DNA of 64,000 nt from Blattamonas nauphoetae (lineage: Eukaryota > Preaxostyla > Oxymonadida): NCBI GenBank assembly GCA_033064195.1, contig JARBJD010000203.1, positions 62,001-126,000 on the forward strand, in the 5' to 3' direction. The notes under the pieces were generated by a model that was given only the letters and a program-made list of their open reading frames with translations, was not told the DNA's origin and ran no database searches. The position numbers were made by a program, and so were the translations under genes. Below are positions 53,366 through 63,502 of this stretch, piece after piece (the first letter of the stretch is position 1; each line of letters begins with the position of its first letter).

Positions 53366-54622
53366 TCAAAAAAAGACAAAAAGAGAAGAAATCTGATAGC
53401 GGTCCATCAATCGGTCATCGATTTTGTTGATCATACTGTTTTCCTTATAAAGGTTCCGACTACCCTTCGCAGACCCAGAATACTCATTTTCTCCCCACTG
53501 ACCCGACACATTCAGACTGCTTTCATCCCAACTCTCGCTGGAAATGTCGAATCCATTTCGACTGTCTGATGAAGAGGCGGCTCTTCTTCTTCGAGTATTC
53601 TTCCTTCGATGTCGCTTGTCAGTTGATTCAGTTTCATTTGATGAAGTTCTGCCTCGTTTTCGAGTCTTCTTTGGCGTCTGATCTGACTTTTCGTGGGAAG
53701 GATCAGATTCGGATAAATGTCCATCGTCGTCTGAATCCGAACTTAAATTGAATCTATTAGTGGATTTATGCTGTTTTCCGGTTTGTTTCTTGGACTTCGA
53801 TGGTGATTTGGTGTGTTTTTGCGTCTTTTCGCGTTTGTCCTTTCGATTCTTGCCATCTCCGACTCCATCGGTATCACTATCACTAATATCTTCTTTGTTG
53901 CTTCTTTTTGATCGATTTTGTTTCTTTCCATCTTCTTTCCGGCTTTTCATCGCTTTCTTTTGTTTGCTTGGAGTCCGTTTCTCCGATTGTGTGTCTGAAG
54001 ATGATGAATGTGTTTCAGAAGAACTTGACTCATCGTTTTTTCGATGTCCCTTTCGCGATGATCCTTTTGTGTCCTTCTGCGGTGTTTTACCGTGTTTCTT
54101 CTTTTCGGGTTCCACATCCGATTCTTCTGTCGTATCGTTCTGATTCTTCCTGTCCCTCTTTCTCTCACTTCCCTTTTGTGACAAATGACGTGATTTCTTG
54201 TCAGAGCGCTTGCCTTTCCCCTCATTTATCTCATCATCGTCGTCTTCTTCCAGTTTTTCGTTCTGTTTTCCCTTTCCTCGTCTCCGCTCCTTCTTTTCAT
54301 GTTCCTCCTTTTTCAAACCCTCCTTTGCTTCCAGTTGTCGCGCCTTTTCTTCTTCCAACAGTTGTTTCTTCGCTTCTTCAAGAAGCTTCCTTTGCTCTTC
54401 CTGTTTCGCTTCCTCCTCAAATTGCTGCAGACTGAACACAACACGACTTTCCATCTTCTCATTTTTCGCTTCACGAAGCTTGTTTTGGGTCGCTTCGACG
54501 GTTTCTGGTTTTGGTGTTTCAACGACTGGCTTCTTCACAACGCTCTTTGGTTTTGTTTGAGGTGTGCGTATTCTGACAGAGGAGCCGGTCAGAGCTGCTG
54601 AGCGCTGCAAGCTCGCCTCCAT
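53366..54622 (-). CDS. Lys/Glu/Ser-rich low-complexity protein
   Basis: 418 residues from an ATG at 54620-54622. Residues about 60-115 form a charged coiled coil (EEEAKQEEQRKLLEEAKK). From 115 to 370 it is almost wholly Lys, Arg, Glu, Asp and Ser, with many basic clusters (KKERRRGKGK) and SSSS/DSD motifs typical of CK2 sites, which suggests a nuclear, RNA- or chromatin-associated protein; that is inference from composition. The last 45 residues are less biased. No known domain. Its start lies inside the last exon of the pseudokinase gene on the same strand (34-nt overlap in another phase). The plus-strand mirror frames here are shadows of the biased composition. Confidence 0.7.
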   Translation of the reverse strand: MEASLQRSAALTGSSVRIRTPQTKPKSVVKKPVVETPKPETVEATQNKLREAKNEKMESRVVFSLQQFEEEAKQEEQRKLLEEAKKQLLEEEKARQLEAKEGLKKEEHEKKERRRGKGKQNEKLEEDDDDEINEGKGKRSDKKSRHLSQKGSERKRDRKNQNDTTEESDVEPEKKKHGKTPQKDTKGSSRKGHRKNDESSSSETHSSSSDTQSEKRTPSKQKKAMKSRKEDGKKQNRSKRSNKEDISDSDTDGVGDGKNRKDKREKTQKHTKSPSKSKKQTGKQHKSTNRFNLSSDSDDDGHLSESDPSHEKSDQTPKKTRKRGRTSSNETESTDKRHRRKNTRRRRAASSSDSRNGFDISSESWDESSLNVSGQWGENEYSGSAKGSRNLYKENSMINKIDDRLMDRYQISSLFVFF

Positions 54623-55926
54623 TTCAACTTCTCCTGGATTCGATCAGAACAATAAAGAGACACACGAATACGGACAAGAAGGTTTCCAACAACACTCGAC
54701 GGGATTCCCTCATCACACCGTCCATTTGAAACCAACGTGGAGAGGAATGGGAGGGCGAGGGTTTCACTGCACGTCGGTCGTTTACTGTTGTGAATTGTGA
54801 GGATGGTTGAGAGAAATAAGTTAACTTCCTGCGTCAGACATGAACGGGGACTAAATGTGGTGATTGGGGTTGAACTTTTAGATGAAAATTTGAGGGATGA
54901 AGGATGAGAAGAGAGATGGAACACACTGACGAAGATCGTGAAGTTTTTTATGGCCAAAAGGATGACTATGTTACATAAGAGAGTGGGAACAATGAAGATC
55001 GAGCGACAACACACTCTCCTATGATCATTTCAAAGAACATGCATCCGATCGAAAACACCTCCTCTTTCTCACATAGGATCGCATTCCCACCTGTTTGTTC
55101 TCTGAGAGGGGATATATCATATAAAACATCGTTAGAAATCCAAACTGCGGCTTCTGCAGACGTAAACCATCAATTACAACTGAGAATCGTGACGAACTTG
55201 AATTCGACTGTTTCCGAAGATAGATTGAATCTAACGAGAGTTGTCTGAGAAAAGAACATCAGGAGAGGGTGAGAAAGTAGACCGATGCACGAGGCCGATG
55301 CTATAGGCATGGGAAATCCCTTTCACTAAAGTAATGAAATACAAAGGTATGGCAGACAAATTTGACATATAATGATGGATGCATCATGGCAATCCAGAAC
55401 CTCGCCAGTTGAGCGGAGAATATCACCGAGGGACTGAGAGAAAGGCGTTGGAGAGAAAAAAAAGGTGATGGGAAATAGAGGAGAAATGGGAGAAACAGGA
55501 AGAATGACGTCTTCAATGATGAATATATGTTCATCATTTGAAGAGATCATATCATAATCAAGATATTTCAAGATGTATGGAGATAAGTTTTGTTCACTGT
55601 GAAGGGATGAGGGTAGATGAATGACAAACTCGATCAATTTGTTGGCAACTTCAATTTTTGAGCTGGTCGTGGATTTGTTATCGTATATCCGGGCAATTGC
55701 TGGTTGTTGATTGTCAATTCCGACAACAGGTATCAATCTGATGAAAAAAGAATGGATTGAAGAAAAGAGTCCAAGAAGAAGTTACGATTTCGAGATATCT
55801 GTTGAATAGAAAGATGACCAATCAGATCAGTGTGGAAGGAGAGAATAATGAAAAAAGAGTACCTTTCGGATTTTTCGGCTGATATCGCATTTCTTCCAGT
55901 GATTGAAGACGAGTGAGGTCAGTCAT
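54589..55926 (-). CDS. eight-exon predicted pseudokinase (HRQ, DGL)
   Basis: Exons 55863-55926, 55786-55798 (13 nt), 55509-55737, 55358-55433, 55283-55325, 55128-55244, 55015-55101, 54589-54925. Introns are 64, 48, 75, 32, 38, 26 and 89 nt, all GT...AG. Total 966 nt, 321 residues, phase kept throughout. Kinase fold signs in order: beta3 QPAIARIYDNK, hinge HIFIIED then SLGDIL, helix E ICQILKGISHAYSIG, catalytic loop LVHRQLSLDSIYL, magnesium loop VVIDGL, subdomain IX KEEVFSIGCMFFEMII, and C-lobe FLSTILTIHNSKRPTCSETL. Catalytic Lys is Arg, HRD is HRQ and DFG is DGL, so catalysis is not expected. ATG at 55926 starts MTDLTRLQSLEEMRY. The tail of about 60 residues after the C-lobe is unassigned. 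Confidence 0.8.
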
Positions 55927-56150
55927 CATCGGCTAGATGATTTTCAAGGATTTTGACCTCTGAGAGAGATGTTGTGATGAGTGACTGCTTTCTTCGAGGG
56001 CGAGATCAATCTGATTCACGAGATCAGGTCACTCCTCTATGATTTCAGAGCAATCTATTGTGAATGGGGATCTCTTGCCGAGTGCTGTGAACCCACCACG
56101 TAATTTCAATCTGGTTTATTATTTTCGTGATACAAATCTCTCATTCTCAG

Positions 56151-58198
56151 TCAACCACCACATCTCTTCTCGAAGTATTTCACTGTGACGATGAAAACCA
56201 TGTTGTTGATGCACTGCGAGAATTGCAGAAAGTGGCAAGTGGTATGTTTTTGTGTTTTCTTCATCGATTTGTTGATGACTCTCTTGGATGGTTGGAATTG
56301 ATTTAGAAAGTGGGGAGGATGGCTCTTTTGACGATTGGTGTCGATTTATGTCTCCATCGTGTTGTGGAACACACTCATCTGGACTTGTGGTCTCTCCTTT
56401 CCTCTTTCGTTTATTCTCGCTTTCAGGTTGAACTGATGAAATTACTTGACATTCTTTGTTTGTGGTTTACTTCTTTGTGATGATCCAAACATTTTTCCTT
56501 TCTTTTAGATTCGACATCACCATCCTTCGTTCGAAAATCGATTTCCTCAGAAATCCCTTCATTCATCCTCACCCAATTTGGAGATTGGTCTTCGTGTGCT
56601 GCATTGGATTCAGTGTGTTTATTTCTTGCATCTTCTTCATTTATTTTCAGTGTTGTTCTTGCATGGAATCACTCTTCTTCGAACCTGAAAGTGTCGACTC
56701 GCTTTTTCAGCGGTACAAAGACTTTATATTCTCCACATTCGACAAAGTTAAAGACTCGTCACCTTGTCCAAGTGTTCTGACCACTTTAGCACACATTTCA
56801 CTCTTCCCTCATTTGAGAATCTCCTACAATTCTCTCATGACGATTTTCTCTGTTGTCAGACGAGATCCACCTGCTCTCACACTTCTCCCGTCACCCATAT
56901 TCACATCATCTTCCCCACCTCAACAATATTCTGGTATCTCATTCCTGGCTGCCCTGACGAAGAAAGTTCGAATCGTTTTCTCCGAATTCCAAACTAATCT
57001 CCCAACAGAGCCTTCACACCTCCCAAAATACGTCCAGCTCACAACAGATGATCCGTTCAAGGTCACACGTTCACTTAACTTCTGTTCGTACTCGATCCGC
57101 CTCCCAAATCTCCAAATGGCCGCTACGCCTCCCATCGAAGTGTGTTTTGTCTCTTTCCATCATTTATCATCATTTTAGGTTGATTCTGAGATAATTCGAG
57201 AATTGATTCTCTTTGTGAAAGAAGCACTCACCACCATCATCATCAACATTTCAACCTTCGACAATCTAATCGCTTCTCTTCCCTCCGACTCTTCTCCAAC
57301 CACTCCATTGGTTTCTGAAGTTGATATACCAAATGCAGATTCTCTCCACACGCTTCGAGATTCGTGTACAGACTTTGTACGCCAAGGATGGAATCACTTC
57401 ATCAATCTAGCCTACAAAATCACAGATCCCCACAAATCATCCTTCCAAACAATCATCCTCGACGATCCATCCTTCCCCGACCTCATTCTCAACTCTCTCA
57501 AGCTCCCTCACCAAGAAATCAGGGAAAACATCATTCTGGCGATTGTAAACATCGTTGTTGCGTTTCCAATGGTGAAGAAACAGTTCATGGCAGCAAATCT
57601 CGTTGGAAGGATGTTTGAAACAGTCGATTTTGTTTCTCTTCCTCTCTCCGAGTTCAAAACTCTGTTCGCTCTCGCAAAAGTCATCGACTGCATGTTTCTT
57701 CCCTTTGGAGTGGATAAATCAACGCAATTCGAACAATACCCTCTCATTCGATCCTCTGTGTTCGAGCCAGCTAAGCAGTTCATCATCTTTTTCTTCAACA
57801 ATTCGGAAAAACTCGTTCTGGATGCAGAAGACACTGCAATCCTCGAAGTTTGCATCTGTTTCATCCACTATCACATCAAAAACATGGAACTTCGATCGGA
57901 CGAACGCGATCCTGACTTTGTGTCAGAACTTGTGAAAATGGAAACACGAACAATGGTTGAGATGGAGAACGAAGAGAATTTGAGGATTGTCTTCGAGAGC
58001 ATGCTGAGCAGAACTCGTGAATGGAAGCGAGACCAACGAGATCGACAAAAGAGACGAGAAGTGCGTTTGAGAGAAGAAGGGTGGGACGATGGCTTCGAAC
58101 TGCGAGTGGTGGGGATCGAGGTGGACGCCAATCAGAAAGTGAAGGAGTATGCGAGACGATCCAGGATCCAGTCGGCATTCAATGTCGACGAAATCTGA
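56151..58198 (+). CDS. helical-repeat hypothetical protein, copy 2 (six exons found)
   Basis: Inverted paralogue of the gene at 3747-5794. Exons 56151-56241, 56307-56386, 56427-56457, 56509-56612, 56651-57139, 57179-58198; introns 65, 40, 51, 38 and 39 nt. Exon sizes match copy 1 base for base. About 605 residues are visible, mostly amphipathic helices (FPMVKKQFMAANLVGRMF, IRENIILAIVNIVVAF) with the same charged C-terminus (RDRQKRREVRLREEGWDDG). The first listed exon opens at an acceptor (TCATTCTCAG), so the start exon lies farther left and was not found; 55927-56150 shows no clear candidate. No stop or frameshift in the six exons, so both copies look functional. Role unknown. Confidence 0.8.
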
Positions 58199-58379
58199 TC
58201 ACAATTCGTCATCTGTTGAACCCACATCCCTCGCTCTTCCACAAGTGCCAAGCTTCACCTCGTCTGATCGAACTCTCCTCACCGCCCTCGCACTCATCAC
58301 TTCATCTCATCTCTCCTCATCCAGCTGAAGCTGGCCGTGTCGAGCTGCACCACATCTGACTGTCCTTCCCACTCATCCA

Positions 58380-58795
58380 CACCGCAAAGCAGAACCGGCC
58401 AATCTCGTCTTCCATCTCGACAACTCCATTCCCATCTTCAGATTGGGACACTTCCTTCCGACAGCGGATGACACTCGCAGAGATCGATTCGACAGTCTCC
58501 AGAGAGCATTGTCAGATGTGACACACTGGGAGAAGGTGGTACTGCTGCAATTGTGGAAGGAGATCATCTCCTTCCACGATAGCGATCCATTCGCGACTCT
58601 TCTCGAATGGTCTCGCCAACTTTTTCACAACAGTTGACATCACGACACATTCAACCGAGTCTTTTCCGCCTCAACCACATCAGTTTTCTTCTCCTGATCA
58701 CTAAACATCCCCAACGGTCAGATAAAGAACTCTCCGAACAGCTTCGCTCCAACAATCCGTTTGGATCTCAACACTGGAGTTTCATGGTTCTCTGA
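58380..58795 (+). pseudogene. coding-like fragment duplicated at 3154-3616
   Basis: LVFHLDNSIPIFRLGHFL then SLQRALSDVTHWEKVVLLQL form an open plus-strand stretch that ends at a TGA near 58637; a second phase continues to 58795 (FSQQLTSRHIQPSLFRLNH). No complete gene or domain is recognisable. It is less damaged than the copy at 3154-3616 but still seems a partial gene. Confidence 0.5.
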
Positions 58796-58979
58796 ATACA
58801 CGACACGATTTAAAAACGATGGCAGTGATGGTGGAGTGATTGACGCAAAGAAAAAGAGGAAGAGAAGTGATTCAGCTTCATATATCTCACAATCCAGAGG
58901 CCACATCGGCCTTCGAATTGAAGACAATCACGATGGTGGATTTGACAAATGTCGGGGAGAAGAAACGACGCACATGAAA

Positions 58980-60826
58980 TCAGCCCAAATTGTGTCCGGT
59001 TCCTTGAAATGTCACGTGCGATCGCGTCTCCTCTCCCCAATGCGTGATTTCCACTGCTCCATCTTTGTTGTGGACATCGAGAGCGAAAACCAGAGGGACA
59101 GGAATGTTGACGAAGTGGTGTGGCTGCTGGACACCATCGATGAAGAAGTGGAGTGTCCTCTTCTCCAAATCAGCCTCCGCCGACCACTCTTGCCCGTTGT
59201 GAGGAATCGTGTTCTGAGCGTGGTACTTCCCAGCCGAGCAGAGTTGTCCATCCAAATTGTACATCATCGCTGCTTTTGGAGATTTGTCAACATGCGCTGT
59301 CAAGAATTTCGGATACTCGGCAGCGTCAAGAACACCAATCACTGAACGAAGGAAAGAAGATGATGAAAAGGGATGGACAAACTGACCATTTGCACTTTTG
59401 TTTTGATGGACAGTCGATGAATGCCCTTCGAGACAGGTTTGGTGAAGCAACCAGCCCAACCTTCAGAATTGATTCGCGTGACAGTCAATCCATTCATTCG
59501 ATAGCGGTGTGGACTGTACGCGACGAGGTTGTTCGACGAGACGAACAATTCTTCTTTTCTGGCTTCTTCTGTCTTCATCGCTTCGATCGTCTGTTGAGCC
59601 CGAGTCAGTCTCGTCTTCTTCGCTTCCAGCATCCGAGTCTTTCTCGCCAAATCACCTTGACACTCCTCGCTCTCTTTCAGGATCTGATCTTTCTCTTCGT
59701 GGAGCTGTGCCCTCTCTTTTTTGAGGGCGGAGATTTTCGAAAGATGTCTCTTCTTTTTCTCGAGAAGATCTCCATTTTCCTGTCGAAGCTTCTCGTTCAT
59801 TTGTTTGATCTGTTCATTCTCTTTTTGAAGCGAGATGATTCTCGAACGATCTGTCTTCTGAGTATCGAGCAGATCTGCCTTCTCCTGTCGAAGCTTCTCG
59901 TTCTCGTTTTGGAGCTGTTCATTCTCTTTCTGGAGAGACTGCAGGGATGATGTCTGTGTCTTCTCGTTTTCGATCCTTCTGTCCAACTCATTTCTTAGTT
60001 CCTCATTCTCTGTTTTGATCTGATCATTCTCGTTCTGGAGAGACTGCAGTGATGACAGATGCGTCTCCTCGTTCTGTGTATTGCTGACCAAGTCAGTTCG
60101 CAGCTGCTCGTTCACTTGTTGGATCTGCTGGGCTTCTGCATGGAATGCTTTAACGACAAAGACGGAAAGGAGAATGAGAACTGTCAGAATGGTGAGAACT
60201 CTTTTGAGTTTTCCATTCACGTTGACTCTCTCACTGAGTGTTGCTTGGAGCTCGTCATGTTTCTGTTTCAGTTCGGAGAATGACTTTCGTGTGGCTTCCA
60301 GCGATTCAATCAGCTTGTTTTGTTCAGCGACCTTCTTTTCTTGTTCCGCCATCTTCCTCTCCATCTCATTCTGTTTCGCGATCAGCTGGTCGTGCTGGGC
60401 GAGTTTCTGTTTCTGTTCAGCGATTGTTCGATCCTTCGATTCCATCTCAGCGAGCTGGGATTTCTCGATGATTGTGTACTGCCCGTCCTCTACGTCGTTG
60501 AGAGCAGCTAAACACAGACAGGCTCCTCGTTTGATTTGAGGGTCGATGGAGGGAGATTGAGAGAGTTCTGAGAGAGAAGAGTGGAGAAGCCGTTTGTTTG
60601 GGATTGGAGTGCATGACTTGGAGCACTCGTCGAGGGTGGCCACGATTGTTTGGAGGAATTGGTCGGATTGTTCGGTTGATGGTTGATGTTGCTCATCTTG
60701 TTGATGTTGGATGTGGTTTGTGAGTAGAGTCGGAATGTGGAGCCATTGGAGTGAGTTGACTCTGTTTCTTAAACTGACAGGTGAATTATTCAGCCATTTC
60801 GACACTGATTCGATTGTTGGTTGATT
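58980..60826 (-). CDS. coiled-coil, single-TM, SPRY-domain protein (5' exon missing)
   Basis: Exons 59383-60826 and 58980-59341 with a 41-nt intron (59342-59382), about 601 residues visible. N-terminal about 100 residues are helical (TIESVSKWLN, DECSKSCTPIPNKRLLHSSL). Coiled coil at about 115-205, one membrane helix at about 209-228 (RVLTILTVLILLSVFVV), a second long coiled coil at 235-450 with repeats of LQKENEQ, then a SPRY-like C-terminus (WSAEADLEKRTLHFFIDGV, PVPLVFALDVHNKDGAVEI). The exon starts at an acceptor (CTCCTCAG) at 60827, so the initiating exon is upstream and unseen. Topology suggests a membrane-anchored scaffold with the SPRY unit at the far end of a rod; which side faces the cytosol is not clear. 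Confidence 0.8.
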
Positions 60827-61310
60827 CTGAGGAGGAGAGGACAGATAGAGAACACAGGGATTGGAGCGATTATGAATTAAAAAACACTGTCAAACCATTT
60901 GAGGTTCTGCAAACCTTTTTGATTGATTCGATCGGACCGTCATAAAGTCTTATGAGGTTTCGGTTTAACGTGCTTCACTTCTGACTTTTCTGACACGGTT
61001 TTCGGGACACATTCCTCTCTTTGACTGCTTTATCACTTGTGGATTGTTCTTCATTCACCTCGCTGAACTTGGGGCGTGCTTTTAACTTTGTTACGGCTCG
61101 ATCTAGAGACGAAAATGTTTCAAGAACCTCTAGAGGTTGGTGATTCATCATTCTGTCACAATTCACCGTTATTTATGTTTTCATCTCTCTCACATCTTTA
61201 TGTCTTCAGAATAGATCAGAAACAGATGACAAAGGCAAAATGGTTTGTGTTGTGTTCTTCCAGTTCTTCATCTCTATCATTCAATTCTCCCTCACCAATT
61301 CATTTACCAG

Positions 61311-61559
61311 AAGCAACCGACAATCGAGTCAGTGTTGGACTGGTTGAGTGATTCGTCTGTCCATCCAAGAAAGAAAGTCAACTCTTTCGAATGGTTCCAG
61401 ATTACCACTTTCCTCACAAACTACATCCGATTGCCGTATCAACTGAATCATCATTCTCGGTCCCAGCTCCTTCACCGAATCATGACCATCCTCGATGAGT
61501 GCTTCGATTCTCACACTCCAATCCCAAACAAGCGACTACTTCACACTTCTCTCTCATAG
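61311..61559 (+). pseudogene. truncated inverted copy of the neighbouring coiled-coil gene
   Basis: Starts after an acceptor-like TTTACCAG and encodes QPTIESVLDWLSDSS through DECFDSHTPIPNKRLL, matching the start of the exon at 60826 read from the opposite strand. It stops at a TAG after HTSLS, where the intact gene continues into its coiled coil. The two copies are head to head, 484 bp apart. Confidence 0.7.
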
Positions 61560-61802
61560 TTACCAAATCAAGCCGGACTTGTTCATCAAGTCGTACCAAG
61601 GCTAGAGAAGAACTATCGAATCACATACGTGATGAAACAGATATCAAACCACACATTTTTCACTTCTACGCAAAGTTATCCATCGATCAATCCATTCATT
61701 TTTTTTTCCACCTCTTATGTCTCTTTGTGAATAAACTGAGATTGAAGCCAACTATAAAATCTTGAAATGTTACACTGGGAAAGGGATCAACCAGAAGATA
61801 GT

Positions 61803-62230
61803 TTAAAAAACAAGATAGCCAAAGACAGAAATTGACGTCAAAATACCAGTTAAGATGAGATAAATTTCAGAAGGGTTGAAACAGGGTGTGAAATTACCGT
61901 CTATGGATTCGGAGAGGAGTGTGCATGTTGGGGTGGGGGAGTTGAGTGACATTTTGATCAAGTGACCAACGATTTTCCCGCTGTGCTCTCCGCCGCAGAG
62001 ATCGAACGTGTTGTCCGTGGTTAGAGGTGGAATAGTAGCAGAATCTGGATTCAAGGGCGACAAGATCGAGTCCTTCCACAGAGCCTCCAGATCCGAAGCA
62101 CAAGGAAGTCGACGTTTTGCACGTCCATCCTACGAAGTCTCGATGGAGTGGATGAAAAAGGTGAGGGTGTGCGGTGGATTGACGTCGGAACCATGTCGGG
62201 AGGGGTTGGATCAGAGACATGAAGAGGTTT
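61803..62230 (-). pseudogene. fragment of a SPRY-like gene with an in-frame stop
   Basis: One minus-strand phase gives NPPHTLTFFIHSIETS, a TAG, then ALWKDSILSPLNPDSATI and FDLCGGEHSGKIVGHLI, ending at a possible donor (GTAATTTC) near 61907. TLTFFI resembles the SPRY strand TLHFFIDG of the neighbouring gene. Short and interrupted, so probably a relic. Confidence 0.4.
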
Positions 62231-63502
62231 GAAAGATGGGTTGTGAACTGATGATTGGAAGCAACTTGTTCCGTATTGATGGACCAGCTAGAAATCAAGA
62301 TTGGATCAAAAAAGTTTAAAATATGAGAGAAATGGATGAGAAACGGCATATTCAAGGTAAAAGCTTCACAGAGGAGAACATGGAAGGAGAGCTGAATTTC
62401 AGACATACAAAGACACATCTGTTGAATTAGCGGGGAGGGAGGTCTTGAAACTCAATGTTGATGCGCCAAACAAACTCTGAGATTGTCGATGTTTGTGCAT
62501 TCAGCATTTGATTTGAAAATGAACCCATTGATCCAAATAAATCATCAAAAAAGTCACATCATACCAATAACTCGAGTAATGAAATGAAAAAAATATAAAT
62601 TAGCAAGAAATCGTTGTTGTACGGCCTGATGAACATGTACGGCCTGATGAGGGGACTATCACAACTCTCAAAATCTCCCTTTCTCACTCCTTCACACTGC
62701 TTCTGACATCGCACGCTGCATCGTCTTTCCTCATCAATTCACAAACAGAAATCAATGTGTCGAAAGAAAAGGGAATGATCCATCACAGAACTCCTCGGAA
62801 GGGAATGATTGAAATGGGTAACAGTCGTCTCGACGAAGACCCAACTCAGAAGCAGCCAACTGACACTCCGTCGACTTGCCTCTCTCCACTGCCTTTCACT
62901 TCGCTCTTCTTCCGTACGTTTCTGTCGTCCTTCTGTCATCTGCCACTTCGCACATCTCTCATCTTCGCAACAGAAATCAACTCTGCTGTGGCCATCAAGA
63001 CAAGTTAGAAAATGTTCAATCAACATCTCAGACGACTCACTCCTCTTGACACGTCGGACCCGTCCCCATCTTCGAACAGAATTGCACTGTTTCAGACTGC
63101 CTTCTCTCGAACATCTTAAGTCTTCGCCTTTCTTGTTGAAGTTGTGCGGCCTCGACGTTTGGCTCATTCGAATTTCCGAAATGAGGAAGGAAAGTCCGAA
63201 AGAAGAGCCATTCCCTCGTCGGCCTGCCTTCTTCCACTGAGCCATATCCACAGTCTTCTTCACCAACATTCCAGTTCCCATCCGATATCATCTTTACTGG
63301 ACTTCCCAATCGACGTCTCATTCGAAAACTCGCTACATCTCACTCCACCATTGATCCAATGATCTCAGTCGGCCGGAATCCTCAACATGTCAAGTCATGT
63401 GATCATTGGGACCTGTCTCTAACCCCTGCAACTAAGATAAGGAAGAATAAAAGAGTTATTAACTGAAAACAGTGAGGTGCAATTGTTTATCTGAAGCTGC
63501 CT
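62231..63502. other. no confident gene
   Basis: Frames of 140-180 codons at 62739-63281 (minus) and 62809-63240 (plus) overlap almost entirely and have no recognisable family; neither has convincing coding character over the other. A near-repeat GTACGGCCTGATGA occurs twice at 62620-62650. Nothing further is supported. Confidence 0.4.

Noticed and set aside
53748-54560. Plus-strand Ser/Phe/Cys-rich frames opposite the K/E-rich gene
   Set aside because: Antisense translation of Lys/Glu/Arg codons gives Phe/Leu/Ser runs; no signal beyond composition.
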